Shown here piece by piece: positions 1 through 8,289 of a DNA stretch of 32,715 nucleotides (position 1 is its first letter; each line of letters opens with the position of its first letter). The notes beneath the pieces were generated by a model. It was not told where the DNA came from, made no database searches, and saw only the letters and a program-made list of their open reading frames with translations. The DNA is from Acidimicrobiales bacterium. Its GTDB lineage: Bacteria > Actinomycetota > Acidimicrobiia > Acidimicrobiales > UBA8190. The DNA lies in assembly GCA_031292675.1 (NCBI GenBank), contig JARLGQ010000134.1, positions 1-32,715 of the forward strand, given 5' to 3'. Both the position numbers and the translations under genes were made by a program.

Positions 1-79
1 GAGCGGGGCCTGCGGGCCCTGGGGACGGATGGCGCCATCCTCGACGATCGGCACGAAGACCAATGGGACGTCCGCCTCG
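1..79. repeat. 79-bp direct repeat of 762-840 at the window edge
   Basis: Bases 1-79 match bases 762-840 in the same orientation with one difference (C at 19, G at 780). Similarity stops exactly after base 79. The second copy lies inside the ECF sigma factor gene, where it fits the reading frame and protein family. The first copy continues the reading frame of the NYN gene on the minus strand beyond the point where that family usually ends. This is most easily explained by a mis-joined contig end; a true short duplication is possible. Confidence 0.85.
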
Positions 80-450
80 GGGAGCCGTCCCCGGAAGGCC
101 TTGGTCCCCTCCACGGCGACCCCGGCGCGGCGCACCGCGTCGGCCAGGGCGGAGTCCGAGGTGACGACCGTGGTCCCCGCCCCGTCGCCGAGGGTGCCCA
201 GGAGGTCGATGATGGCGTGGTCCGCCGCGTTCGGGCCCCCCGGCGCGAAGAGGGCGGTGACACCTCGGGCCCGGGCCGCCTCCGCTTCGCCCGGATCGGG
301 GCGCCCGTCGAAGACCACCGTGACCTCGGATTCGGGGCCGGCCAGGGTGGCGAGGTCGGACACGAGCCGGCGCCGGGCGGCGGCGCGGTCTCGCCACCAC
401 CCGTCGGGTCGCGACCCGATGACGTTCATGCCGTCGACCACCCAGTGCAA
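1..450 (-). CDS. NYN-domain (YacP-like) RNA-binding/nuclease protein, 3' end uncertain
   Basis: Read on the minus strand from a TTG at 450, which has a GGAGG ribosome-binding site six bases upstream (457-461). The protein opens MHWVVDGMNVIGSRPDGWW, the typical start of actinobacterial NYN/YacP proteins, where the first Asp is a metal-binding residue of the PIN-like fold. Further on come VTVVFDGRP, NAADHAIIDLL and TVVTSDSALADAVR, the other acidic motifs, and GTKAFRGRL, where family members usually end. The frame stays open to base 1, but its last 26 codons lie in the 79-bp repeat copied from the sigma gene, so the real C-terminus is probably lost. Members of the family are thought to act on RNA; the substrate here is unknown. 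It is divergent from the sigma factor gene. Confidence 0.8.
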   Translation of the reverse strand, partial: MHWVVDGMNVIGSRPDGWWRDRAAARRRLVSDLATLAGPESEVTVVFDGRPDPGEAEAARARGVTALFAPGGPNAADHAIIDLLGTLGDGAGTTVVTSDSALADAVRRAGVAVEGTKAFRGRLPEADVPLVFVPIVEDGAIRPQGPQAPL

Positions 451-503
451 AAAGATCCTCCGCGGACCGTCGGAGGGCGAGGTCCCGGGACGACAATACG
501 GGT

Positions 504-1043
504 GTGAGCGAGGAGGCGGCTGCCGCCGGCGACCGGAGGTCGGAGCTTCTCGGCCTCTACGACCGGGCCCTCCCCCGGGTCTACGGGTACCTGGTGTCGC
601 GTTGCGGGGGCGTGGCGCTGGCCGAGGACCTCACCGCCGAGACGCTGCTGGCCGCCGTCGACGCGCTGCGCACCGACGCGCACGCCCCGGTGTCGGTGCC
701 GTGGCTGGTGGGGGTGGCCCGGCACAAGCTCGTCGACCACTGGCGGCGCCAGGCGCGCGAGGAGCGGGGCCTGCGGGCCGTGGGGACGGATGGCGCCATC
801 CTCGACGATCGGCACGAAGACCAATGGGACGTCCGCCTCGACGCCCTGCGGGCCCGCAACACCCTGGCGCTGCTGTCACCCCTGCATCGCGCCGTGCTGA
901 CGCTGCGCTATCTCGACGACCTGCCGGTCCCCGACGTCGCCGCGCTGGTCAACCGGAGCGTGCACGCCACCGAGGGTCTGCTGGTGCGGGCCCGTGGTGC
1001 CTTTCGCCGCGCCTATGGCCCCGAGGAGGCTGACGATGCCTGA
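504..1043 (+). CDS. ECF-type RNA polymerase sigma factor
   Basis: A 179-aa sigma-70 family protein of extracytoplasmic-function type starting at GTG 504. Region 2 is seen at about residues 12-55 (LYDRALPRVYGYLVSRCGG then AEDLTAETLLAAVDAL, the core-binding and -10 helices), followed by PWLVGVARHKLVDHWRRQ. Region 4 is at about 120-172 (LSPLHRAVLTLRYLDDLPVPDVA, then a helix-turn-helix ending LLVRARGAFRRAYG). There is no extra C-terminal domain. Its stop overlaps the start of the downstream VOC gene by 8 bases, so the two are translationally coupled. No anti-sigma factor with a membrane segment is nearby. The promoter set it serves cannot be read from the sequence. It contains the 762-840 segment repeated at the window edge. 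Confidence 0.9.
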   Translation: MSEEAAAAGDRRSELLGLYDRALPRVYGYLVSRCGGVALAEDLTAETLLAAVDALRTDAHAPVSVPWLVGVARHKLVDHWRRQAREERGLRAVGTDGAILDDRHEDQWDVRLDALRARNTLALLSPLHRAVLTLRYLDDLPVPDVAALVNRSVHATEGLLVRARGAFRRAYGPEEADDA

Positions 1044-2373
1044 TCCTTTCGAGGCCCTGCGCTCCCCGCTCACCCCCGTCGAGCCCGATCCCGATTTCGC
1101 CGCCGCCCTGCGCGCCCGCATCGAGCGCGCCCTGTCCCTTCCGGAAGGAGTCATCGTGTCCCAGACCACCCTGCCGTCCCCCGATGCCACGACCGAGCTC
1201 GCCGCCCCCCGGGACGGCGCCACGGGGGTGACGCCGTACCTCGTCGTGGCCGACTCCCGGCGCGCCCTGGAGTGGTACGTCGAGGTGCTCGGCGCCCGCC
1301 GGCGCGGCGAGGCGATCGTCATGGCCGACGGGCGCGTCGGGCACGCCGAGCTCGAGCTGGGCTCGAGCGCGCTCTTCCTGGCCGACGAGTCCCCCGAGAG
1401 CCACGTGGCCGCACCGCGCCTCGGAGCCGATGCCACGGTGAGCCTCGTGGTCGAGATGCCCGACGTGGACGCGGCCGTGCGCCGAGCCACAGAGGCCGGT
1501 GCCACGGTGGAGCGCCCCCCCGCCGACAATCCCTACGGTCGCAACGCCGTGGTCCGCGACCCCTTCGGCCATCGCTGGATCATCTCGGCGGCGCCCGACG
1601 CCGGCGCACCCGACGCGGCCGCGCCGGTCACCACCACCGCCGATGGTGGCGCTTCCCCGGGGGAGCAGCTCATGGCGCCCGGGGACATCGGCTACGTCTC
1701 GTTGTGGGTTCCCGACGTCGATCGGGCCCGGGCCTTCTTCGGCGTCGTGCTGGGGTGGTCCTTCGGCCCCGGGAGCGCCGAGCAGGGGGCCCAGGTGGCC
1801 GGCGTCACCCTCCACCACGGGCTGTGGGGCGGAGTCGAGCACAACACCCTCTTCCTCTGTTACCTCGTCGACGACGTCGACGCCGCCGTGGCCCGGGTGC
1901 GCGCCGCGGGAGGTGAGGCGCAAGAGCCCACCGACGAGCCCTACGGGCGCGTCGCCTCCTGCCTCGACGACCAGGGCACGGCCTTCGCCGTCTTCCGCCC
2001 GCCCGGTGGCGAGCCCGGGCCGCGCCTCGCTCAACACGGGACGCGCCAGGGCGACCTCGCCTACGTCACGCTCGAGGTGGACGACTCCTCGCGCACGCGC
2101 GCCTTCTACGGGGCCGTGCTGGGGTGGCGCTTCTCCCCAGGGCGCGTCGACGACGGCTGGCAGGTCGACGACGTGCGTCCCGGGACGGGCATCAGCGGCG
2201 GCCACGCCTCGGCGACGGGGGTGCCCATGTACCTCGTCGACGACATCGGGTCCGCCGTGCAACGGGTCCGCGCCGCGGGCGGCACGGCGTCGGAGCCCCG
2301 GCGCCAGCCCTACGGTGTGACGTCGGACTGCGTCGACGACCAGGGCACCCGCTTCTACCTCGGCGAGCTCTGA
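1036..2373 (+). CDS. Three-domain VOC (glyoxalase/bleomycin-resistance fold) protein coupled to an ECF sigma factor
   Basis: A 445-aa protein starting at ATG 1036, chosen because a GAGGAGG sequence precedes it and the frame upstream is only the sigma gene. After a short N-terminal helical segment (about residues 1-40, DPFEALRSPLTPVEPDPDF) come three VOC domains. The first, about 55-190, is PhnB-like (VTPYLVVADSRRALEWYVEV, ending DPFGHRWIIS). The second (GDIGYVSLWVPDVDRARAFF) and third (GDLAYVTLEVDDSSRTRAFY) resemble each other and end in YGRVASCLDDQGT and YGVTSDCVDDQGT. The N-terminal segment resembles regions seen on proteins encoded beside ECF sigma factors and may bind the sigma factor; that is inference. 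The VOC domains would bind a small molecule or metal, so the protein may be a ligand-sensing regulator or an enzyme. Confidence 0.8.
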   Translation: MPDPFEALRSPLTPVEPDPDFAAALRARIERALSLPEGVIVSQTTLPSPDATTELAAPRDGATGVTPYLVVADSRRALEWYVEVLGARRRGEAIVMADGRVGHAELELGSSALFLADESPESHVAAPRLGADATVSLVVEMPDVDAAVRRATEAGATVERPPADNPYGRNAVVRDPFGHRWIISAAPDAGAPDAAAPVTTTADGGASPGEQLMAPGDIGYVSLWVPDVDRARAFFGVVLGWSFGPGSAEQGAQVAGVTLHHGLWGGVEHNTLFLCYLVDDVDAAVARVRAAGGEAQEPTDEPYGRVASCLDDQGTAFAVFRPPGGEPGPRLAQHGTRQGDLAYVTLEVDDSSRTRAFYGAVLGWRFSPGRVDDGWQVDDVRPGTGISGGHASATGVPMYLVDDIGSAVQRVRAAGGTASEPRRQPYGVTSDCVDDQGTRFYLGEL

Positions 2374-2383
2374 GCATCGCGAG

Positions 2384-2402
2384 CCCGGCCTCCGAGGCCG
2401 GG
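2384..2402. terminator. Hairpin between convergent genes
   Basis: CCCGGCCT and AGGCCGGG form an 8-bp GC-rich stem with a 3-base loop, 11 bases after the VOC gene stop and 22 bases beyond the stop of the convergent GGDEF-EAL gene. There is no T-run on either side, so it may act as a factor-assisted or bidirectional terminator. Confidence 0.55.
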
Positions 2403-2424
2403 TCCGGACCTCGGGTGACGGCGC

Positions 2425-4833
2425 TCAGGTGTTGGTCCCGATCCCTGACGCCAGGACCGTGGGCGCGTCGGTCCCGACGGGCTGGGTCGCCCCGCCGGGG
2501 AGGTCCTGGGTCCGGACCGACGCCGCGATGGCGGCGGCGCGGCTGGACTCGGCGGCTTCGAGGAGGAAGGCCTCCATGGCCTGGGGCTCGATGGGCCTTG
2601 AGAAGAGGAAGCCCTGTCCCCGGTCGCAGTGCTCCTCTTGGAGCTTGTGGAGCTGGTCGTTGTCCTCGATCCCCTCGGCCAGGGTCTCGAGCCCGAGGGT
2701 CCTGCCCAGCTCCACCAGCGTGTGGATGAGGGCCCCGGACTCGGGCGAGTCGGCCATGGCCGCGATGAACGAGCGGTCGATCTTGAGGGCATCGACCGGG
2801 ATCTGGCGGAGGTAGGCGAGCGACGAGTAGCCGGTACCGAAGTCGTCGATGGCGACGTGCACGCCGAGATCCTTGATCTCGCGCAACCGCCGGACCGTGG
2901 CATCCGCGTCGCGCATCAGCGTGCTCTCGGTGATCTCGATGACGAGCGACGTCGGGTCGAGCGAGCTCGACTCCAACGCTTCTTTGATGTGGTCGACGAA
3001 GGCGTGCACCTCGAGCTGGCGCATGGAGACGTTGACCGACATCGAGAGGCGATGGCCCCGCCGGTGCCACTCCGCCGCCTGGCGGCACGCCTCGAACAGC
3101 ACCCAGCGCCCGACCTCCACGATCAGTCCCGAATCCTCGAGCATGGGGATGAAATGGTCGGGAGGCACCACCCCACGGGTGGGGTGCCTCCACCGCACGA
3201 GGGCCTCGACCCCCGAGACGTTCACGTGGTCGAGGTCGAACACCGGCTGGTAGAGCAGGAAGAACTGATTCTCGGCCAGTGCGGAGCGCAGATCGGCATC
3301 GAGCTCGATGCGGTCGAGCACCGCTGTCTGCATCTCGGGCTGGAACAGCGCCGAGCGGTTCTTTCCCAGCGCCTTGGCCCGGTACAGGGCGATGTCGGCG
3401 TCGCGTAGGAGCTCGGACGCGGAGTTCCGCTGCCCGCCGGCGATCCCGATGCTGGCCGTCACCGTCAGGGAGACCGTCGCGTATCCCTCGATCCGGAACG
3501 GCTCGCGCAGGGTGTCGTGGAGCCGCTCGGCGACCATCTCCGGGCCCGCGCCCAGCGACGCCCCCTCGGCGAGGACGACGAACTCGTCACCGCCGAGCCG
3601 CCCGACGGTGTCGCTGGCCCGCAAGATGCCGACGAACCGGTGGGCGACGGCCTGGAGCACCTTGTCGCCCGCGTCGTGGCCCAACGAGTCGTTGATGTCC
3701 TTGAAGTTGTCCAGGTCCACGAACAGTGCGGCCACGGGCCGGTACTCCCGTCGCGCCCGGACCAGCATCTGGTCGGCCCGGTCCAGGATCAGGGTGCGGT
3801 TGGGGAGGCCCGTGAGCGGATCGTGCAGGGCCACATGGCGGAGCTGGGATTCGGCTTCCTTGCGCTCGGTGATGTCGCGCAGGTTGCCTACGTATCCCGC
3901 CACCGAGGGGTTGTCGCGCAGGTTGCTGACCACCGCCTCGGCATAGCGATAAGAGCCGTCCGCGTGTGCGACGCGGAATTGGATGGGCTCGGTGACGGTG
4001 ACGGTGTCGATGATCGCCGCCAACTGGGCCTCGACGCGGACCCGGTCCTCGGGGTGTACCAGATCGGTGGCCCGCATGCCGATCACCTCCTCGGGACGGC
4101 GGCCGAACAGGGACGCGGTGGCGGGGCTGGCGTACATGATCCGGCCCTCGGCGCCCATCACGAAGGTCGTGTCGGTCGAGTTCTGGACCAGCGAGCGGAA
4201 GCGTTCCTCGCTCACGCGCATCGACGTCTCCGCCTCTTCCTTCTGCTGGATGGTGGCCCCGGCCATGCGGATGACGAAGATGAGGACGAAGGCGCCCATG
4301 AGCCCCAGGGCCTCGCCCTTGCCGACCGACAGGAACGACGGCGCCCATCCCTGCCAGATGGACAGCTGACCGATGCCGATGCCGATCAGGCTCCACAGCG
4401 CCGTGATCCGCCACGTGCGCGATCCGTCGTGGGAGACGTTCTCGAGGGCCACGAAGGCGAAGGCGCCGATGAGCACGGGGCCCCACCCGCTCAGGTAGAT
4501 GACGGTGGTGACCGCCGCGGCGTGGCACGCCACCCGGGCATGCCGTCGCAGGTTCGTCGCCTTGCGGCGGTAGAGGATCTCGCACGCCATGCTCGTGACC
4601 GGGATGGCGACGAAGACCGCCAGCCAGAGCCAGACCGGCTCGTGGGCCACCACCCCGAAGTGCCGCAGGAACAAGATCGCCACCAGGGCGGCCGGGCCCA
4701 TGGCATAACCGAGGATGTACGGGTTCAACCGGGGACCCTTGGGTGGAGGACCATGCGACGCGCCCTCCGCCGCCTGGTTGCCCCATGCAGAGGCGAGGCT
4801 CATCTCGGGCCCTGCCGGCTCCTCAGCGGACAT
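2425..4833 (-). CDS. Membrane PAS-GGDEF-EAL cyclic-di-GMP enzyme
   Basis: An 802-aa protein. I start it at ATG 4833 (MSAEEPAGPEM) because the open frame upstream is Pro/Arg-rich and unlike protein, and a G-rich stretch precedes the ATG. Residues 36-195 hold several hydrophobic segments forming a membrane sensor region. A PAS domain lies at about 207-325 (RFRSLVQNSTDTTFVM to NLRDITERKEAE). The GGDEF domain follows (about 335-500) with intact GGDEF at 414-418 and an RxxD inhibitory site (RASD) five residues before it. The EAL domain (about 512-765) has EALVRW, NVSMRQLE, EITES, DDFGTGYSSLAYL, KIDRSFI and LAEGIED, so the phosphodiesterase ligands look complete. Both synthesis and breakdown of c-di-GMP are possible; which dominates cannot be told. 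It stands alone, convergent with the VOC gene. Confidence 0.93.
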   Translation of the reverse strand: MSAEEPAGPEMSLASAWGNQAAEGASHGPPPKGPRLNPYILGYAMGPAALVAILFLRHFGVVAHEPVWLWLAVFVAIPVTSMACEILYRRKATNLRRHARVACHAAAVTTVIYLSGWGPVLIGAFAFVALENVSHDGSRTWRITALWSLIGIGIGQLSIWQGWAPSFLSVGKGEALGLMGAFVLIFVIRMAGATIQQKEEAETSMRVSEERFRSLVQNSTDTTFVMGAEGRIMYASPATASLFGRRPEEVIGMRATDLVHPEDRVRVEAQLAAIIDTVTVTEPIQFRVAHADGSYRYAEAVVSNLRDNPSVAGYVGNLRDITERKEAESQLRHVALHDPLTGLPNRTLILDRADQMLVRARREYRPVAALFVDLDNFKDINDSLGHDAGDKVLQAVAHRFVGILRASDTVGRLGGDEFVVLAEGASLGAGPEMVAERLHDTLREPFRIEGYATVSLTVTASIGIAGGQRNSASELLRDADIALYRAKALGKNRSALFQPEMQTAVLDRIELDADLRSALAENQFFLLYQPVFDLDHVNVSGVEALVRWRHPTRGVVPPDHFIPMLEDSGLIVEVGRWVLFEACRQAAEWHRRGHRLSMSVNVSMRQLEVHAFVDHIKEALESSSLDPTSLVIEITESTLMRDADATVRRLREIKDLGVHVAIDDFGTGYSSLAYLRQIPVDALKIDRSFIAAMADSPESGALIHTLVELGRTLGLETLAEGIEDNDQLHKLQEEHCDRGQGFLFSRPIEPQAMEAFLLEAAESSRAAAIAASVRTQDLPGGATQPVGTDAPTVLASGIGTNT

Positions 4834-5030
4834 TCCGTCCCCCCCGGTGCTATGAGCAGCACGTTCGCGCCTTTTCGTATCGACTTCCCTCCTCCGGTCC
4901 TTGAGGATTCCCCCTTCCGACGGGGGACCGGGAGGGGCACCCGACGAGGGCACCGGAGCGGTCTGGGCCCCGCTCGGACCCGCCAGGGTCCACCGCTGCC
5001 TCCGCGCCGTCGGCCCGCCGCTCCGGGGCC

Positions 5031-6170
5031 TCATCGGCGTGGGCGCGACCACCACCCCCGCTCGCCCACGGCCAAGCCGGCCTCGGCCAGGTGCTCGAGT
5101 GCGAGCGAGACGTCTCCGAGCGGGAGCCCGCTGCGCCGGACGACGACCTCGAGGGTGGCCGGGTCCTGGTCGAGTGCCCGGCGCACCCGGTTCGGCACCG
5201 CGCCAAGGCTGCGCCCCGTACCGTCCGACGCCACCGAACGACCCTCGCCGGGGGTCCGTTGCGGGGGCGAGACCTCGGGACGGGCCACGATGGCGAGCTC
5301 CACCGCCGTCAGGACGTCGTCGACGTCTCGCACCGGAGCGGCGCCCTCCACGAGGAGGCGGTTGGTCCCTGCCGACGCCGAGCTACGCACCGAGCCCGGC
5401 ACCGCCATGATGGTCACGTCACGCGCCAAGGCCGCGGCCACGGTGTGGAGGGAGCCGCCTCGCTGATGGCACTCCACCACCACGACGACGTGGGCCAGCG
5501 CGGCCATGACCCGGTTCCGCACCGCGAACCACCATCGTGCGCTGTGGACGCCGGGAGGGATCTCCGAGAGCACGGCGCCGCGCGCCGCGATGGCGTCTCG
5601 CAGCGCCATCTGGGCTCGCGTCGTCGACGCGTCGAGCGGGGTGCCCAGGACGCCGACGGTGGGGCCGCCGCCCCCGGAGCCGAGCGCGCCGGCGTGAGCG
5701 GCGGAGTCGACGCCGAGCGCCACCCCCGAGACCACCACCACACCGGCGCGGGCCAGGTCGCGGCCGAGCTCCGAGGCCATGCCCAGCCCGTAGGGGGTGG
5801 CCGAACGGGTCCCCACCACCGCCACCCGGGGCCTGCCCTCGAGCACCGAGACGTCGCCGGTGGAGAACAGGACCGCCGGCGCCTGGCGATCCGACGCCAG
5901 TGCGGGGGGATACCCGGGGCGTCCCAGCACCATGACCGATACCCCTGAGCGAGCACACATGGCGACGACCCGGTCGAAGGTCTCGGGGACCGCCTTGTCC
6001 CGGTAGCGACGTTGGGGGTCGGCGCGGTGTCGACCCCGGGCGATGGCCTCCCATGCCGCGGTCGCACCGTAGCCGTCGAGGAAGCGGCGCAGCGTGCCCG
6101 GAGAGGCTCCCAACGCGGCGAGCGCGGCGCCGTAGCGCTGGTCGTCGGTGAGCGGCGACAACGCGGTCAC
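5031..6170 (-). CDS. dprA: DNA-processing protein DprA
   Basis: A 379-aa protein starting at GTG 6170, overlapping the comM stop by four bases (GTGA). It has the N-terminal helical region, then the Rossmann-like DprA core: VAVVGTRSATPYGLGMASEL, VVSGVALGVDSAAHAGAL, VGVLGTPLD, SEIPPGVHSARWWFAVRNRV, VVVVECHQRGGSLHT and AVPGSVRSSASAGTNRLL. The C-terminal winged-helix region is at about 325-375. DprA loads RecA on incoming single-stranded DNA in natural transformation. The sequence departs a little from consensus (for example FAVRNRV in place of the usual FPARNR). The comM-dprA pair is a common actinobacterial arrangement and the two are probably cotranscribed. Confidence 0.93.
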   Translation of the reverse strand: MTALSPLTDDQRYGAALAALGASPGTLRRFLDGYGATAAWEAIARGRHRADPQRRYRDKAVPETFDRVVAMCARSGVSVMVLGRPGYPPALASDRQAPAVLFSTGDVSVLEGRPRVAVVGTRSATPYGLGMASELGRDLARAGVVVVSGVALGVDSAAHAGALGSGGGGPTVGVLGTPLDASTTRAQMALRDAIAARGAVLSEIPPGVHSARWWFAVRNRVMAALAHVVVVVECHQRGGSLHTVAAALARDVTIMAVPGSVRSSASAGTNRLLVEGAAPVRDVDDVLTAVELAIVARPEVSPPQRTPGEGRSVASDGTGRSLGAVPNRVRRALDQDPATLEVVVRRSGLPLGDVSLALEHLAEAGLAVGERGWWSRPRR

Positions 6171-7684
6171 AACCCTGCCCCCGACACGAGCGCGGCGCGC
6201 GCGGCGCGCAGCTGAAGGGCCTCGGCCACCTGCCGCTCGTCCACGCCCGATGCGCCGTCGAGATCCGCGATGGTCAGTGCCACCCGACGCACACGATGCA
6301 GGCCACGGGCCGACAGGGTGCCCGATCGCAATCTCCGTTCGAGCAATGCTGCGGCATCGGCAGAGAGCGTCGAGCGGTCTTCGATTCCCTCCACCGGAAG
6401 CTCGGCGTTGCATCGAACTCCCCGGCCGTGGGCGACCGCCCGGGCCCGACGGACCCGGGCCGCCACCTCGGCCGATGAGTCCCCGGGCGGCCCGCCCAGG
6501 AGGTCCTCGACGTCCGGACGTCCGAGCGCGATGGCGAGGTCGAAGCGGTCGAGCAGGGGGGCGGACAGTCGGCGCAGGTACCGCCGGCGCATGACGTCGC
6601 TGCAGCGACAGGCGCCGGGGAGCCCTCCCTCGCCGCACGGACAGGGGTTCATCGCTCCGACCAGGAGGAAGCGGGCCGGGAAGTCGACCGCACCTCGAGC
6701 CCGCCGGACCCTGACGACATGCTCCTCGAGAGGCTGGCGCAACGCGTCGAGGACCGTCGCCGGGAACTCGCCCAGTTCGTCCAGGAAGAGGACGCCGGCG
6801 TGGGACAAGGAGATCTCGCCCGGGCGCAACCGGGACGTCCCGCCTCCCACGATGGCGACCTCGGTGGCGCCGTGGTGCGGAGCGCGAAACGGCGGCCGCG
6901 AGGGGAACGCCCCTCCCGAGGTGGTGACGCCGGCAGCAGAATGGATGCGGAGCACCTCGAGGGACTCGTCGCGCGTCAGGTCGGGCAGGATCCCCCGAAG
7001 GCGGGTGGCCAGCATGGTCTTGCCCGAACCGGGGGCGCCCACCAGCAAGAGGTGATGCCCGCCGGCGGCGGCGATCTCCAAGGCGCGGCGTGCCACGAAT
7101 TGGCCCCGGACGTCGGCGAGATCAGGTTCGCTGGCCTCGGGCACCGGCATACCGGCGGGCGGGGGGACCGCAGCCCAAGGGGCCCGCCCGCGCAGCGCGG
7201 CGACGAGCTCGGCCACGGTGGACGCAGGCCGCACGCGCCCGTCGGCCACCAGCGCCGCTTCGGCCGACGCCCCTGCCGGCACCACGATGCGCTCGCTTGC
7301 GATCGCCGCCACGAGGGACGCGATTCCCGGGACGGGGCGGAGAGTCCCGTCGAGGCCGAGCTCACCCACGAAGCCCGTGCGTTCGACGCAAGCCGAAGGC
7401 AGCACCTCAGCAGCGACGAGCAGCCCGATGGCGATGGGAAGGTCGAGCCCCGCACCGGTCTTCCGCACGCCCGACGGGGCTAAGTTCACAGTTACCCTGC
7501 GCGACGGCCACGACAGGTGGCTCGACAGGAGTGCGGCGCGGACGCGGTCGCGCGACTCGCGCACCGCCGCATCCGGGAGCCCGACGACGGTGAATCCGGG
7601 GAGCCCCGCCGACACGTGGACCTCGACCGACACAGGATGACCGTCGACCCCGTGGAGGATTGCCGAAGGGATGGAAGCGAGCAT
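6167..7684 (-). CDS. comM: YifB/ComM family Mg-chelatase-like AAA+ ATPase
   Basis: A 505-aa protein. The start at ATG 7684 (MLASIPSAILHGVDG) has GGAG seven bases upstream and matches the family; a longer frame to 7759 is not needed. The N-terminal ChlI-like domain (GLPGFTVVGLPDAAVRESR, RRVTVNLAPSGVRKTGAGLD) is followed by the AAA+ core with Walker A LVGAPGSGKTM and Walker B VLFLDELGEF, the Cys cluster MNPCPCGEGG..GACRCS, and the C-terminal Mg-chelatase subdomain. In other bacteria ComM is a branch-migration helicase in natural transformation. It overlaps dprA by four bases. A diverged fragment of the same gene, with its upstream sequence, lies at 14172-14512, so this locus appears to be an insertion site. 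Confidence 0.95.
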   Translation of the reverse strand: MLASIPSAILHGVDGHPVSVEVHVSAGLPGFTVVGLPDAAVRESRDRVRAALLSSHLSWPSRRVTVNLAPSGVRKTGAGLDLPIAIGLLVAAEVLPSACVERTGFVGELGLDGTLRPVPGIASLVAAIASERIVVPAGASAEAALVADGRVRPASTVAELVAALRGRAPWAAVPPPAGMPVPEASEPDLADVRGQFVARRALEIAAAGGHHLLLVGAPGSGKTMLATRLRGILPDLTRDESLEVLRIHSAAGVTTSGGAFPSRPPFRAPHHGATEVAIVGGGTSRLRPGEISLSHAGVLFLDELGEFPATVLDALRQPLEEHVVRVRRARGAVDFPARFLLVGAMNPCPCGEGGLPGACRCSDVMRRRYLRRLSAPLLDRFDLAIALGRPDVEDLLGGPPGDSSAEVAARVRRARAVAHGRGVRCNAELPVEGIEDRSTLSADAAALLERRLRSGTLSARGLHRVRRVALTIADLDGASGVDERQVAEALQLRAARAALVSGAGL

Positions 7685-7756
7685 GGTGGAACTCCAAATG
7701 CGGGACACGTTGTCCGTGCCGTTCGAAAGGGAGCGGGCCACGTGATGGGCGCCGGC

Positions 7757-7809
7757 CACGCGAAGGCGCTCCTCCGAGGGTAGGCGCGGGTTGTGTCAAC
7801 GAGCGCCCT
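7757..7809 (-). promoter_or_regulatory. Conserved upstream block of comM
   Basis: This non-coding block upstream of comM recurs upstream of the comM fragment at 14457-14512 with roughly 40 of 48 aligned positions equal, while the sequence between it and the start codon is much less alike. Read on the minus strand it contains TTGACA followed by CGCCTACCCT, but the spacing is too short for a standard promoter. The conservation suggests a promoter or regulatory site for comM; the exact signal is not resolved. Confidence 0.4.
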
Positions 7810-7844
7810 GGGGACGACTCCCCAAACGACGAGGGTGGCTCCCC

Positions 7845-8219
7845 TCAGGACCAGCTCGCCACCAGGAGCAGTACAGCGGTGGCGCTGAGCAAGGCCGGGC
7901 AGACCTTGAAGAAGATGACGGCGGTGCGGGCCCCCGTTACAGCGGTCAGCGTTGCAATCGCGAAAAGCGCGGCGGCGGAGATCCGGTAGATCCAATCGAC
8001 CAGGGCGGGCTGAGAACCGCCCAGACCAGTGGCGACTACCACAATGGCGGCGATGAGCCACATGATCATCGCCTCGGCGATCCACTCCTGGGTGATGATC
8101 AGCCGGTTGTCACGCGAGGTGTCGCTATAGCCCGCGACGACCTTTGCCGTGGGCAACACATGGGCGACGCCCCACAGCGCCACGATCCCGGCAGCCACAT
8201 AGGCGAGTACAGCACTCAT
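7845..8219 (-). CDS. Small four-helix membrane protein in the arsenic operon
   Basis: A 124-aa protein of unknown function, started at ATG 8219 (MSAVLAYVAAGIVALWGVAH). A TTG at 8240 is the alternative; neither has a strong ribosome-binding site. Four hydrophobic stretches are visible, at about residues 4-22, 50-68, 78-97 and 103-122, so it should be an integral membrane protein with short loops. One Cys (FFKVCPALL) is the only obvious possible metalloid ligand. It is 70 bases downstream of arsC on the same strand and is the last gene before comM, so it is probably the tail of the ars operon. I do not recognise the family. Confidence 0.65.
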   Translation of the reverse strand: MSAVLAYVAAGIVALWGVAHVLPTAKVVAGYSDTSRDNRLIITQEWIAEAMIMWLIAAIVVVATGLGGSQPALVDWIYRISAAALFAIATLTAVTGARTAVIFFKVCPALLSATAVLLLVASWS

Positions 8220-8289
8220 ACTGACAGCATCCAGCGCCAAGGAAGCTCTGGCCAGGGCCGAACGGCCCCCGCGGGCAGTATGCCCGGTG

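Noticed and set aside
426-824. Minus-strand frame of 132 codons opposite the sigma factor
   Set aside because: It is antisense to a clear ECF sigma factor. Its first residues equal the end of the NYN frame only because of the 79-bp repeat.
949-2262. Long minus-strand frame opposite the VOC gene
   Set aside because: The plus strand encodes three recognisable VOC domains; the antisense frame is His/Gly/Val-rich with no motif.
3517-5466. 649-codon plus-strand frame
   Set aside because: It is antisense to the GGDEF-EAL gene and runs into dprA; composition is typical of a shadow frame.
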